IMG/VR virus record: IMGVR_UViG_3300009788_000132
Span: 1-49,850 of that record
Origin: a virus
Reading direction: 5' to 3' (one strand)
DNA: 49,850 bases
The stretch's first letter is position 1. Each line of letters opens with the position of its first letter. The position numbers and the translations under genes are program-made. Below are positions 13,362-20,718 of the stretch, in pieces. A model generated the notes under the pieces. That model was not told the origin of the DNA. It saw nothing but the letters and a program-made list of their open reading frames with translations, and ran no database searches.

Positions 13362-13652
13362 TTAACCGTAAATAGAGAAAAAATCTGTTTGCAGCATTTG
13401 AATATTGAAAATGCCATTATCTAATTCTTTTGAAAAATCTATTAGCATAAATCTTTTAAGTCTATTTAAAGAAAGATTCAATTGCTTTTGAGTTATACCG
13501 AGAAAATTACAAGCAGCAAATCTTAAAAATTCGCCTTTATTTCTACCTATAAAACTATAAACCAATTTATCGATAGGTATCAATATCTTGTTGTTAATGA
13601 CATAAATTGGAATAATAAAAACATTACCTGGAACAAATTCATCAAATTCCAT
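13362..13652 (-). CDS. Hypothetical protein upstream of the initiator (96 residues)
   Basis: The sequence (VFIIPIYVINNKILIPIDKL, then FLRFAACNFLGITQKQLNLS) suggests a small winged-helix domain: helix, turn, recognition helix. It may be a relative of the initiator N-terminal domain or a regulator. AGGAGA precedes the start only loosely. The stop is 17 bp upstream of the initiator start. Confidence 0.55.
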   Translation of the reverse strand: MEFDEFVPGNVFIIPIYVINNKILIPIDKLVYSFIGRNKGEFLRFAACNFLGITQKQLNLSLNRLKRFMLIDFSKELDNGIFNIQMLQTDFFSIYG

Positions 13653-13669
13653 TTCAAATCTCCTAAATT

Positions 13670-13837
13670 TTATTGAAAATGATGTTTTTCAAAGATGCTT
13701 TCAATATAGGGTTGTTGTTTAATTTCAAATATTTTCCAACATCTTAAACATTCCGTAGTATACTTTGTCTCACTTTTAACATGACCAATAAAAAAACAAA
13801 TAATTTTTGAAAAAAATATTTCTAAAGGATATTTCAT
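13670..13837 (-). CDS. Small Cys-motif phage protein (55 residues)
   Basis: The frame MKYPLEIFFSKIICFFIGHV continues with ECLRCWKIFE, pairing a hydrophobic CFFIGH segment with a CxxC. The pattern is like the 2670-2810 protein (CKIGIHRF...CSIC). GAGGT lies 4 nt ahead of the ATG, directly after the U7 tract of a structured leader. The function is unknown. Confidence 0.6.
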   Translation of the reverse strand: MKYPLEIFFSKIICFFIGHVKSETKYTTECLRCWKIFEIKQQPYIESIFEKHHFQ

Positions 13838-13848
13838 AATTACCTCAT

Positions 13849-13927
13849 AAAAAAATCCCGATCAGGCTGTCTTAGAACTGTAGGAGCCTAACCGGGATTA
13901 AGTCGGTTAAAAAATTATTCTAAGACA
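13849..13927 (-). promoter_or_regulatory. Interleaved-repeat RNA leader (pseudoknot or attenuator) with U7 tract
   Basis: In leftward RNA: A = UGUCUUAGAA (13927-13918), B = AAUCCCGGUUAGGCU (13899-13885), A' = UUCUAAGACA (13877-13868), B' = AGCCUGAUCGGGAUU (13868-13854), then U7, GAGGT and the ATG at 13837. A-A' is a perfect 10-bp pair and B-B' pairs at all 15 positions with two G-U wobbles, which the opposite strand could not form. A' and B' abut. The pairs cross, so pseudoknot or alternative folds are expected. Confidence 0.7.
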
Positions 13928-13961
13928 TTTACAATATAACATATTAAACCTTGATTTCAAA

Positions 13962-14174
13962 TCAAATTTTTTCATCTTCTGATGCATGACATCCAAAAGT
14001 CATTCCACAATAAAAGCAGCGTTTTTTCTTACCTTTTATTTTTCCACGCCTCGGCCCACGTATATCAGAATCATTGAATGCATGAAATTGACTGTAAAAC
14101 ATGTGTCTTTTAGGATCGGCATAAATTTCTTGTATACGAAAACTCATTTCTTTGTCGATTGCTTCATAATCCAT
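13962..14174 (-). CDS. Hypothetical protein with CxxC motif (70 residues)
   Basis: GAGGT lies upstream of the ATG at 14174. The protein starts with an acidic helix (MDYEAIDKEMSFRIQEIYA), has a basic linker (RGPRRGKIKGKKKR) and ends CFYCGMTFGCHASEDEKI, with Cys and His residues that could bind zinc. No family was recognised. Confidence 0.6.
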   Translation of the reverse strand: MDYEAIDKEMSFRIQEIYADPKRHMFYSQFHAFNDSDIRGPRRGKIKGKKKRCFYCGMTFGCHASEDEKI

Positions 14175-14227
14175 ATCTTAACTACCTCAATTATTAATGT
14201 TTCTATTTTTCAAATCACTAAAATTCT

Positions 14228-14318
14228 TTAATCGAATGGATGTGGTGTATCTTCGTTCTGGCGAAACATCCTCTTAATAACCTTAAGTTTTTTTATACCA
14301 TTCGCGTATTTTACTCAT
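14228..14318 (-). pseudogene. Small gene broken by a 7-base homopolymer (about 30 codons)
   Basis: From the ATG at 14318 the frame reads MSKIREWYKK and stops shortly after seven A (plus-strand T at 14288-14294). With six A it would continue LKVIKRMFRQNEDTPHPFD to a stop at 14228, a convincing small basic protein. AAAAGGA lies 14-20 nt ahead. This is the second homopolymer-linked frame break in the window. Confidence 0.35.
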
Positions 14319-14356
14319 ATCGACTGATTCTTTATTCCTTTTAATCTCTCATTTGA

Positions 14357-15409
14357 TTATTTAATCCCCTTTACCCCCAAAGCACTCAACCAATTTTGAG
14401 CGCCTTCAAATGTCATTTCATCAACGTTACCGGTATCAAAAACCCATTCTTCTAAATCATTTGGGGATAGTTTCATAGCCCAATCATCTTTACGTTTTTT
14501 TAAATCTTCAATCTGCTGTTTCTGGATTTGGGATATTGGCTTTACTTCTGATTTTATTTCCTCATTTTCATTTGTTTCTGTTTCCTGTGTTTCCAGTTCG
14601 GTTTCTTGATTCCCGTTCATTTCTGTTTTTTGTGCTATTGGCTCCGGGGTGATTATTGGTTTAAGCCCTTCAACTTCGTTGTTGTGAAATTCGACATGCG
14701 AACCTTCCTCGAACGCTTGGACTTGCTCTTGATTAAAGTTAATTGGAATGTGTTTACTTAGTCGCCGTGAAACCGTTTTCCTACCCATTTCGCCGGGTGA
14801 CTTTCTCCATGCCGGTGAATATTCACCGCTTTGATTTTTCTTTGCATAATTGCCTTTGATTTCATCGACCTCCGCCACGCTCATCGGTTCGTATTCCATG
14901 CTACCATCTTTATAGAGACAAATCGCAAAAAACCCGATAAAGTCTCCATCATTAAAAGATTTTGGTTTGAAATTTACATACGGCTTTCCGCGATCAATGC
15001 CGTATTCAAACTCATCGCCTTCTCGAACCGCTCCGGTATAAAAGTTCTCAACCGGCTTTACGGCAAAGCGCTTAACGACTTTTTCTTCACCTTTGTAATC
15101 GGTTTGGAAGTTCATTTCATACATATTGGTTTCTTTATTCCAATATGGGATTACATAACATTCTTTTTGAAAGAAATCCAAATCCAATACCGCCCCTTTA
15201 AAAAGGGCTTGTGCGACAGATGTTGAATCCGTTTTTTCAATATTATCAATAGATTTAATTACTGCCATACAGTTGTGAAGAAACCGTTCCGAATTGAATC
15301 TTTCCGGCAATGCCGATAATTTTTCACTCAATCGTTTTTTCAAATTGTTGTTTATTTGCGCTAAATGATTGGTTTTGATTTGCGCGATTTGTTGTTTGTC
15401 GTTACTCAT
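14357..15409 (-). CDS. recT: RecT-family single-strand annealing protein
   Basis: The 350-residue protein has the RecT hallmarks: an N-terminal part with FLHNCMAVIKSIDNIEKTDS, TSVAQALFKGAVLDLDFFQK, ECYVIPYW, a central tyrosine-rich beta region (NFQTDYKGEEKVVKRFAVKP) and SPAWRKSPGEMGRKTVSRRL. RecT proteins pair complementary single strands and act with a 5'-3' exonuclease, here probably the PD-(D/E)XK protein at 16324-16887. The C-terminal third is acidic and low-complexity and then helical. It overlaps the upstream 85-residue gene by 8 bp. Confidence 0.9.
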   Translation of the reverse strand: MSNDKQQIAQIKTNHLAQINNNLKKRLSEKLSALPERFNSERFLHNCMAVIKSIDNIEKTDSTSVAQALFKGAVLDLDFFQKECYVIPYWNKETNMYEMNFQTDYKGEEKVVKRFAVKPVENFYTGAVREGDEFEYGIDRGKPYVNFKPKSFNDGDFIGFFAICLYKDGSMEYEPMSVAEVDEIKGNYAKKNQSGEYSPAWRKSPGEMGRKTVSRRLSKHIPINFNQEQVQAFEEGSHVEFHNNEVEGLKPIITPEPIAQKTEMNGNQETELETQETETNENEEIKSEVKPISQIQKQQIEDLKKRKDDWAMKLSPNDLEEWVFDTGNVDEMTFEGAQNWLSALGVKGIK

Positions 15410-15659
15410 TTTGAACCTCTTTTTTTAATATTTTGATTCTACGATCTAATTCATTGACTAATTCGATTGCTTGATCGATATTTAATAAAATTTGGCTACT
15501 CCATCCAGTTTCGCCTACTCTAATCTTACCATTGAATTTTGTTATAGTAATGGCTCTATCACCAGAATCGATACTAATAAAATCTTCAACTTCAAATTTA
15601 TCTAACGATATACTCTTACTAATTTCACCACCCCGTAGACGATAAACTTTGCTCTTCAT
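15402..15659 (-). CDS. Hypothetical protein in the recombination operon (85 residues)
   Basis: A beta-rich N-terminal part (VYRLRGGEISKSISLDKFEV, DRAITITKFNGKIRVGETGW) and a C-terminal helix (QAIELVNELDRRIKILKKEV). It overlaps both neighbours, so it is translated with them. A role in single-strand DNA handling is possible from context only. Confidence 0.6.
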   Translation of the reverse strand: MKSKVYRLRGGEISKSISLDKFEVEDFISIDSGDRAITITKFNGKIRVGETGWSSQILLNIDQAIELVNELDRRIKILKKEVQNE

Positions 15660-16308
15660 AAAACTCTATGCCGGGATATTTCAAATTTCCCCCTCTTTTC
15701 CCGGCCATTCTATTCAATTCCCCGTTATCGATACTTACAAATGATAAAAGATTTTCATCCTTTAAGGCCGCTGCCAGGAATGCTTTTTTGTTTACAATTT
15801 TAGCCTTCCAGGTTTTTCTAATCGATTGGCCTTTTACTTTAGGCACAGACGTTTCAACAGCAATCACGTTGGCTACAATTTCATCCGCCTCTATTAATCG
15901 TTGTTCTTTTAATTCCGGCGTTTTTAGTTTCTCGGCTTCTTTCAATAGTTTTTGGCGCTCTTTTTCTACTCTTGCATCTTCAATCGCTTGACGTCTGGCT
16001 TCCTCTTTCCGGCGTATTTGTTCTTGTTCATTCTGATAACATAATTGCAGTTTTTTTGTAATCGCCTCTACCGCTTTTAGAGGATCAAGCATATCTTTTT
16101 CTTTACCACAAATTTCTTTCCAGGTCTTGTGAGCGCTTGTTTTTAATGTTCCCCAATATTCAGTAACATTTTTCTGAACAGTTTTTATTTCTTTCAAGAA
16201 CAAAGCGCCTTCTTGGTATTGTTCTGGATTGCCAATTGCCATTGATTCGGCCTTAGCGACCGCTGTATTAATTTCTTGCTCCAATTTTACTACTTGCAAA
16301 TCTTGCAT
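15625..16308 (-). CDS. Coiled-coil phage recombination-module protein (227 residues)
   Basis: The sequence matches a common, unnamed phage type: an N-terminal helical part (QYQEGALFLKEIKTVQKNVT), a charged coiled coil (QEQIRRKEEARRQAIEDARV) and a C-terminal domain with IRKTWKAKIVNKKAFLAAAL and NGELNRMAGKRGG. Such genes often sit between exonuclease and recT/erf genes. A scaffold or DNA-binding role in recombination is inferred from context. AAGGAG precedes the start. Confidence 0.7.
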   Translation of the reverse strand: MQDLQVVKLEQEINTAVAKAESMAIGNPEQYQEGALFLKEIKTVQKNVTEYWGTLKTSAHKTWKEICGKEKDMLDPLKAVEAITKKLQLCYQNEQEQIRRKEEARRQAIEDARVEKERQKLLKEAEKLKTPELKEQRLIEADEIVANVIAVETSVPKVKGQSIRKTWKAKIVNKKAFLAAALKDENLLSFVSIDNGELNRMAGKRGGNLKYPGIEFYEEQSLSSTGW

Positions 16309-16323
16309 AATCTTTCTCCTTAG

Positions 16324-16887
16324 TTAATAGTTTAAGTTTTTCCAATTAGCAACCGTTAAGGATGCCAAAAAAATACGTTGTGATTTCTTTATATCTTTTA
16401 CCCATTTCAATTTGTAGTTGCCATTTTCTTTTAATTCAATGGCGCAGGCTTTTTTGATTTTGGTTTTATTGTTTTCTTCCCACAACAGAGAATAAGCAGC
16501 CAATTGCAAATCAACCATAGGCTCAATAGATGATTTAATATCCGCCAAAATATCACCTTGCAAAATCAAATCCAGTGTTCCGGCAAAGCGGTATCGATTA
16601 GAACATAATTTAATTTCGGATTTTTCAACCTGAAAATTGTTTTCCTTGATACACTTTTGAAATGCTTCAATTCTCGCCTTAATACGTTCATCAACCGTAT
16701 TCCAATCTAATCGATTTTGAATCATATAATGAATGGATAAATGAACCGCTTTACCCCGGTTGGCATGCCATTCCGACCAGTAAGGCCGGGTGCCGAAATT
16801 GTCTTGTAATACGCTCGTCACGCCTGGAATGATGCGACCTTTAAGCCGGTAAGTATGAGTGGAATCGTCAAAGGTGAAATCTTTCAT
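16324..16887 (-). CDS. PD-(D/E)XK (RecB/Cas4-like) exonuclease
   Basis: The 187-residue protein has the conserved pattern of the superfamily: His in RGKAVH at 49, GTLDLI with Asp 106, ADIKSS with Asp 116 and Lys 118, and QLAAY at 128-132. These are the metal and catalytic residues of RecB-type nucleases. Paired with RecT it would supply 5'-end resection, as lambda exonuclease does for Bet. The start TTGACG...GATTCC region, SVLQDNFG and PYWSEWHANRG, is also typical of this phage group. Confidence 0.85.
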   Translation of the reverse strand: MKDFTFDDSTHTYRLKGRIIPGVTSVLQDNFGTRPYWSEWHANRGKAVHLSIHYMIQNRLDWNTVDERIKARIEAFQKCIKENNFQVEKSEIKLCSNRYRFAGTLDLILQGDILADIKSSIEPMVDLQLAAYSLLWEENNKTKIKKACAIELKENGNYKLKWVKDIKKSQRIFLASLTVANWKNLNY

Positions 16888-17084
16888 TATGATCCCAAAT
16901 ATTCTACGGTGTGGCCATGTTCTCGAATTATTTGAATTGCTTCTGTAATATTTGGCTTATCGTAAGTATCGGAAAAAATATCGTACCACAGTTCAGTATT
17001 TAGACCAAAAGCAAAATTGATTATATCGCTATCGCTTGAATCATTACCATTTAATCGATATTCAAAAATCGGTTTTCGTTTCAT
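16887..17084 (-). CDS. Hypothetical protein (65 residues)
   Basis: The gene is joined to its neighbours by one-base overlaps at both ends. The product is acidic, with NTELWYDIFSDTYDKPNITE and a final IIREHGHTVEYLGS. No family was recognised. The position suggests an early function. Confidence 0.6.
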   Translation of the reverse strand: MKRKPIFEYRLNGNDSSDSDIINFAFGLNTELWYDIFSDTYDKPNITEAIQIIREHGHTVEYLGS

Positions 17085-17317
17085 TACTTCCTCTTGTTGT
17101 ATTCAATTATGGCTTTGGTAAATTGAGAATTTTCTATCATATTCCATTCATCACCGATATGAAAATATGAACCCGAAAAACAATTGCCATCTTTATTCAT
17201 CACCCATACGGCAAATTTATCATCTTTAGATGACAATGCTAAAACTATAAAATGATCGTCGGATTTTTTCTTCAAAATAATACGATAGCCGTTTTTTAGT
17301 TTTTGTAGTGCTTTCAT
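17084..17317 (-). CDS. Hypothetical protein (77 residues)
   Basis: A short beta-rich protein: NGYRIILKKKSDDHFIVLAL, KFAVWVMNKDGNCFSGSYF. Its start overlaps the stop of the ribbon-helix-helix gene (ATGA). No family was recognised. Confidence 0.6.
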   Translation of the reverse strand: MKALQKLKNGYRIILKKKSDDHFIVLALSSKDDKFAVWVMNKDGNCFSGSYFHIGDEWNMIENSQFTKAIIEYNKRK

Positions 17318-17484
17318 TTTTCCACCTCTGACTGATTTATGATAACTGTCTTTATTAACCGGATGCCATGCAATTGTGCATAGAGGATCAAGCTGGACAC
17401 AAAGTCAGTTTTGCTGCTATCGCCTTTTATCTTATTCAAAATATCGTCGGCTTTCTTTGTGATTCTTACATGTTTTGTTTCCAT
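17314..17484 (-). CDS. Ribbon-helix-helix regulator-like protein (56 residues)
   Basis: The frame from 17484 reads METKHVRITKKADDILNKIK, then SKTDFVSSLILYAQLHGIRL: a short strand followed by two helices, as in Arc/MetJ/CopG repressors. It is too short for a metabolic enzyme and lies second in the early leftward operon. It could feed back on the operator palindrome at 17627-17640. GAGGATAGC precedes the ATG. Confidence 0.6.
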   Translation of the reverse strand: METKHVRITKKADDILNKIKGDSSKTDFVSSLILYAQLHGIRLIKTVIINQSEVEK

Positions 17485-17492
17485 GCTATCCT

Positions 17493-17561
17493 CTATTTAT
17501 TTGTTTCCATTAACATTTTATCAAAGCCCAATTCAGTAACCAATTTGATATTAAATTTCAT
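17493..17561 (-). CDS. 22-residue leader peptide of the early operon
   Basis: An ideal AAGGAG lies 6 nt ahead of the ATG at 17561. The peptide MKFNIKLVTELGFDKMLMET ends 8 bp before the next start. It is the first frame after the leftward promoter. It may be a real micropeptide or serve translational coupling. Confidence 0.5.
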   Translation of the reverse strand: MKFNIKLVTELGFDKMLMETNK

Positions 17562-17616
17562 AACATACTCCTTTTTAAAATTCCTGCAATTATTTGTTTA
17601 ATTTTAAATTCAATTC

Positions 17617-17645
17617 AATGTAAACATTTTGTATACAAAAGTCAA
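17617..17645 (-). promoter_or_regulatory. Leftward early promoter with operator palindrome
   Basis: TTGACT (17645-17640), a 17-bp spacer and TACATT (17622-17617) match sigma70 well. The spacer contains TTTTGTATACAAAA (17627-17640), a perfect 14-bp palindrome. A repressor bound there would block the promoter of the replication and recombination operon. The divergent ribbon-helix-helix genes are candidates for that repressor. Confidence 0.7.
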
Positions 17646-17680
17646 CATCTATTTTAAATACTCTTATGTTTATTTTTATG

Positions 17681-17709
17681 TTGACATTTGCAATTTAATT
17701 GTTTAGTTT
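17681..17709 (+). promoter_or_regulatory. Rightward promoter of the accessory operon
   Basis: TTGACA (17681-17686), 17-bp spacer, TAGTTT (17704-17709). Just downstream lies the short palindrome GTTTAAGTAAAC. The first gene starts at 17730 with AAAAGGAT ahead. The -35 boxes of the two divergent promoters are about 35 bp apart. Confidence 0.6.
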
Positions 17710-17729
17710 AAGTAAACGAAAAGGATAGT

Positions 17730-17921
17730 ATGAAAAAGCCGAAGACATCGAAAAGTAGAAAAAGACGACACGTTACAATCACGTTACCGCCGGAAATTTA
17801 TAATTCATTAAAGGATATTTATAATATCACAAACGGAAAGTATGATTATTATTCCCGATTTATTGAAGATATAACAAGAAAAGAGTTAAAAAAATATGAT
17901 AAACATGTGGGAAATAAGTGA
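17730..17921 (+). CDS. Ribbon-helix-helix DNA-binding regulator (63 residues)
   Basis: A basic tail (KKPKTSKSRKRRHV) leads into the strand TITLPPEIYNSL and two helices, the CopG/Arc layout. It is first in the rightward operon and divergent from the replication operon, the usual place for a switch regulator. Target sites are unproven; the palindrome at 17627-17640 is the obvious candidate. Confidence 0.65.
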   Translation: MKKPKTSKSRKRRHVTITLPPEIYNSLKDIYNITNGKYDYYSRFIEDITRKELKKYDKHVGNK

Positions 17922-18270
17922 ATTAACATCTTTCAATAGATATAATTTGAAAAATTTGCCACAAAAATGTGGAATATATTTCGTCAAAATCGATGATAGT
18001 ATTTTATATATTGGTAAATCTATAAATTATAAAAATCGTTTTTATAATTCAAAGAATAAAAAATCAAAAAATGAATGTTTGGGGAAACGCCTTGCGGTAG
18101 ATAAAGATACTCAAATGATTTGGCGTATCATTGCTGCTTTCGATGGTGAAGATATTTCCAAAGTATTATATAATTATGGAATGAAAGTTTTAGAAGCTAA
18201 AAATATCCAATTGACTGATAAACCAAACGACAGGAGAAAAAATGGAAATCACAAAAGTAAAAATAAGTAG
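17896..18270 (+). CDS. GIY-YIG nuclease domain protein
   Basis: The 124-residue protein carries GIY at 26-28 and YIG at 38-40 (CGIYFVKIDDSILYIGKSIN), then NRFYNSKNKK. This is the N-terminal catalytic signature of GIY-YIG endonucleases, found in homing and phage-defence nucleases. The expected later Glu may be in LYNYGMKVLEAKN. No separate DNA-binding domain is seen. It overlaps the regulator upstream and the next gene downstream. Confidence 0.75.
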   Translation: MINMWEISELTSFNRYNLKNLPQKCGIYFVKIDDSILYIGKSINYKNRFYNSKNKKSKNECLGKRLAVDKDTQMIWRIIAAFDGEDISKVLYNYGMKVLEAKNIQLTDKPNDRRKNGNHKSKNK

Positions 18271-18595
18271 ATTATTTACTATTGAAGGATATCAAAATAT
18301 TTCTTTTGGTTATGAGGCTCAACCAACCAACGAAACAGAAGATCCCGAAGATGTAAAAAACAATTTATTCAAGCGGATAGATTATGATTTTTTGAATTTC
18401 TGCATAAACAAAGACATAAAGAATGACCTCATCAAAACGGAATTATTTTTGAAAAAAGACATTGAAAGCCTGAAAAACGAAAAGCAGCGAATGGTAAACG
18501 ACGTCGAGCTTTATAAAAAAAAATACGAGAAAATACGAAAGTATATGGAAGAAAAAATGGGCATTGAAAATGTATTTGGAGATGTGCCGTTTTAA
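18242..18595 (+). CDS. Hypothetical coiled-coil protein (117 residues)
   Basis: A beta-type N-terminal half (MEITKVKISRLFTIEGYQNI, FGYEAQPTNETEDPEDVKNN) is followed by a coiled coil (DIESLKNEKQRMVNDVELYK). The N-terminal pattern is common among small phage proteins near single-strand DNA functions, but no firm family was recognised. The start overlaps the nuclease gene. Confidence 0.6.
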   Translation: MEITKVKISRLFTIEGYQNISFGYEAQPTNETEDPEDVKNNLFKRIDYDFLNFCINKDIKNDLIKTELFLKKDIESLKNEKQRMVNDVELYKKKYEKIRKYMEEKMGIENVFGDVPF

Positions 18596-18620
18596 AAACG
18601 AATAAAAAAATTGATATAAA

Positions 18621-19835
18621 ATGAAAACAGCCGAAAAACACATTAACATAATCAACCAAATTAATTCAACACGCTTTAGCGTCTTGGCTTTTCGTGCATA
18701 TCCCAGGTTTGGATTTTATCGCAAAGGCGAATTATATCCTTCCGATGTTTTCGATATTTCTTTATTTCTTATCGCCTCATCATTCTGGAATTTCTTTGCA
18801 TTTTTCTTTTTCGCTTCAAGAGTTAATGTTGCAACCGGCGCATATTTACCACAAACAGCGGTGATAATTTTGGCCGGAATTATTTCTATTGCCGTGGCAA
18901 AATCACTCCGGGATCAGTCTTTTGAGAATGTTAAAAATCACTTTCTATTTTTACAATTCAAGAAAGTGCCTTCCGCTAAAGAATTGATTTTGAATAGCTT
19001 CAAATATTCTTCAAAATGGATTTATGCCCCCTTGCTGTTGGGATGTTTTGGCGCTACGATATTTGTTTATGATGTTATCAAAAGCGATTCTTTGACAATC
19101 GAAAATATTGATAATAGGCTTGTGGAAATATCCGGTGAAATTCAGCGAAGCTATGGCCGAGAAGAAAATGACGTGAATCTTAGAGTCCAAGATGCAATAG
19201 TCTTGAGACAATTTAATAAAATTTCAATAGGCAAGGGAAAAACTTCAACCGACAAAGCAAATGAAATTGATTCGATAAGGGTTTTCTATTCCGGGGTTAG
19301 AGATATTTTAAATTCGGAGAAAGCTGATTTGAGAATTGCAAGACAAAAAAGCAAACCTGCCGGCATGTTGTCTGATTTGGTAGATTATTTAGGTAGATTA
19401 TTTATTGCGTTTATAGTGGGATGTTTATTGTCGCTTTCAATTGATGTGTCAGGTATGAGAAAGGTCTTTTGTTCATTCAGTGTCGCTTATTCTCGGTTAT
19501 GGTGTTCGGGTATCGAATATTATATTATAAATAATAGTAAAACTGAACAGCAGGACAAGGAGAAAGTGAACATAAATGAACAGTTGGAAGATGAACACTT
19601 TGAACAAATTGAACAGGGATTCGATGAAGAAATTGAACAGTTTGAACAATACGAAGATGATGAACTGAACAATTTAAGTAATAAACAAAAAACATTCTAT
19701 AAGCGATTCATGGAAGAAGATGAAAACGTGTCACAGACAGCCAAAGGATTAAGAATAAGTAGGAACACCGCCTATAAAAGAATTGATGAATTAAAAAAAC
19801 TCGGTTTGTTAAATGGAGAACTTAAAAATCAGTAA
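18621..19835 (+). CDS. Membrane protein with C-terminal helix-turn-helix (404 residues)
   Basis: Four likely transmembrane helices are visible: around 46-66 (SLFLIASSFWNFFAFFFF), 78-95 (AVIILAGIISIAVA), 132-152 (WIYAPLLLGCFGATIFV) and 257-277 (LFIAFIVGCLLSLSI). Residues ~310-360 form an acidic Gln/Glu-rich linker. The end (VSQTAKGLRISRNTAYKRID then ELKKLGLLNG) is a winged-helix/HTH like the one that reads nucleic acid or closes plasmid transfer proteins. A membrane-tethered HTH is unusual in a phage. It lies upstream of the coupling-protein-like ATPase; both could act at the membrane. Confidence 0.65.
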   Translation: MKTAEKHINIINQINSTRFSVLAFRAYPRFGFYRKGELYPSDVFDISLFLIASSFWNFFAFFFFASRVNVATGAYLPQTAVIILAGIISIAVAKSLRDQSFENVKNHFLFLQFKKVPSAKELILNSFKYSSKWIYAPLLLGCFGATIFVYDVIKSDSLTIENIDNRLVEISGEIQRSYGREENDVNLRVQDAIVLRQFNKISIGKGKTSTDKANEIDSIRVFYSGVRDILNSEKADLRIARQKSKPAGMLSDLVDYLGRLFIAFIVGCLLSLSIDVSGMRKVFCSFSVAYSRLWCSGIEYYIINNSKTEQQDKEKVNINEQLEDEHFEQIEQGFDEEIEQFEQYEDDELNNLSNKQKTFYKRFMEEDENVSQTAKGLRISRNTAYKRIDELKKLGLLNGELKNQ

Positions 19836-19862
19836 CAAAAATAAAATGAAAAGGAAATTTCA

Positions 19863-20081
19863 ATGGGTGAAATAGCAGATGATATGTGCGAAGGAAGATG
19901 TTGCTCATGGTGCAATGTTTACTTTCAAAAAGAGCATGGTTATCCTGTAGCTTGTGAGAATTGTTGGGATGAATATGAAAACTCATGGGTTGCCGTACTT
20001 GAGGTTGTTGAATTAATGGAAAATCATCCTCAACTATATAGGCAGGTGGGTGTTAAAAAAGCAATACATAAAGAATTGTAA
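19863..20081 (+). CDS. Small zinc-finger-like phage protein (72 residues)
   Basis: MGEIADDMCEGRCCSWCNVY, then GYPVACENCWDEY gives two Cys pairs spaced like a zinc ribbon. The EIADDM...GRCCSWC...GYPVxC pattern is widespread in phage hypotheticals. AAAAGGAAATTTC precedes the start. The function is unknown. Confidence 0.65.
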   Translation: MGEIADDMCEGRCCSWCNVYFQKEHGYPVACENCWDEYENSWVAVLEVVELMENHPQLYRQVGVKKAIHKEL

Positions 20082-20086
20082 AAATT

Positions 20087-20437
20087 ATGGATTTTTCTGG
20101 CATAGCAAAAGTAATCAGAACCATAATAATATGGACTTTATTGGTTTTATTTTTAGGTTCAATTCTCGATATAAGTTTTGAGAAATGGGTAAAATTTACC
20201 TTGCCCAAACCATCAATAAAAATTGAAGAAAGTGCTTCACGTGAAACACCAGTAAAAACCGTTTATCTAATCGACAAAAAAGAAGTCACTGCGGAAGAAT
20301 ATTTTAAATGGGCTGAAAAGGAATTAAAGAAAACATCTCAAAAGCCTCCGCGAAAAGGCAAAGGATTAAAGTTCACCGGCTCCGGTCGAACTCGGAGCAC
20401 TACAAAAGGAGACATTCATTATGGGAATGGAAGATAA
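20087..20437 (+). CDS. Single-pass membrane protein with basic C-terminus (116 residues)
   Basis: An N-terminal hydrophobic helix (IRTIIIWTLLVLFLGSIL) is followed by a linker and a strongly basic tail (RKGKGLKFTGSGRTRSTTKG). A parS-like 16-mer lies inside the coding sequence at 20233-20248. No family was recognised; with the membrane neighbours it may belong to one envelope complex. Confidence 0.6.
   Translation: MDFSGIAKVIRTIIIWTLLVLFLGSILDISFEKWVKFTLPKPSIKIEESASRETPVKTVYLIDKKEVTAEEYFKWAEKELKKTSQKPPRKGKGLKFTGSGRTRSTTKGDIHYGNGR
20233..20248. promoter_or_regulatory. parS-like site (15 of 16 positions)
   Basis: TGCTTCACGTGAAACA differs from TGTTTCACGTGAAACA only at the third base. It lies inside a coding region, as many chromosomal parS sites do. 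Confidence 0.55.
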
Positions 20438-20492
20438 ACAAATTTGCAAACATTGGAATGATGAAAACGAAGATACAGGGAAGGGAATCTAA
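20421..20492 (+). CDS. Possible 23-residue peptide
   Basis: AAAGGAG lies 9 nt ahead of the ATG. The peptide MGMEDKQICKHWNDENEDTG ends one base before the next start. It overlaps the preceding gene by 17 bp. It may be real or only a coupling frame. Confidence 0.35.
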   Translation: MGMEDKQICKHWNDENEDTGKGI

Positions 20493-20493
20493 T

Positions 20494-20718
20494 ATGAAAA
20501 CTGAAAGTATTATAGTAATGCGAGTTGATGAAAACAACAACCGCGAATATAGACCCTTGGGCCTTTTTCACATTTTTAAATGTTATGATGAAGAAAGAAA
20601 GGATATGATTCAAGAGGCTTATATCTCAATAGAACAAAGAAAACTTACTGAAAATGTAGCGAATTTTTTGGCTGAAAAATATAATGTTGAAGTAATTTGG
20701 ATTGCAGAAAATATATGA
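20494..20718 (+). CDS. Hypothetical protein (74 residues)
   Basis: The start at 20494 (MKTESIIVMRVDENNNREYR) is preferred over an earlier in-frame ATG because GGAAGGGAA lies just upstream. The chain is alpha/beta (SIEQRKLTENVANFLAEKYN). Its stop overlaps the next start (ATGA). No family was recognised. Confidence 0.55.
   Translation: MKTESIIVMRVDENNNREYRPLGLFHIFKCYDEERKDMIQEAYISIEQRKLTENVANFLAEKYNVEVIWIAENI

Noticed and set aside
13346-13417. Longer N-terminus for the initiator
   Set aside because: It would overlap the previous gene; the added residues look unlike the family and GGGAG fits the ATG at 13345.
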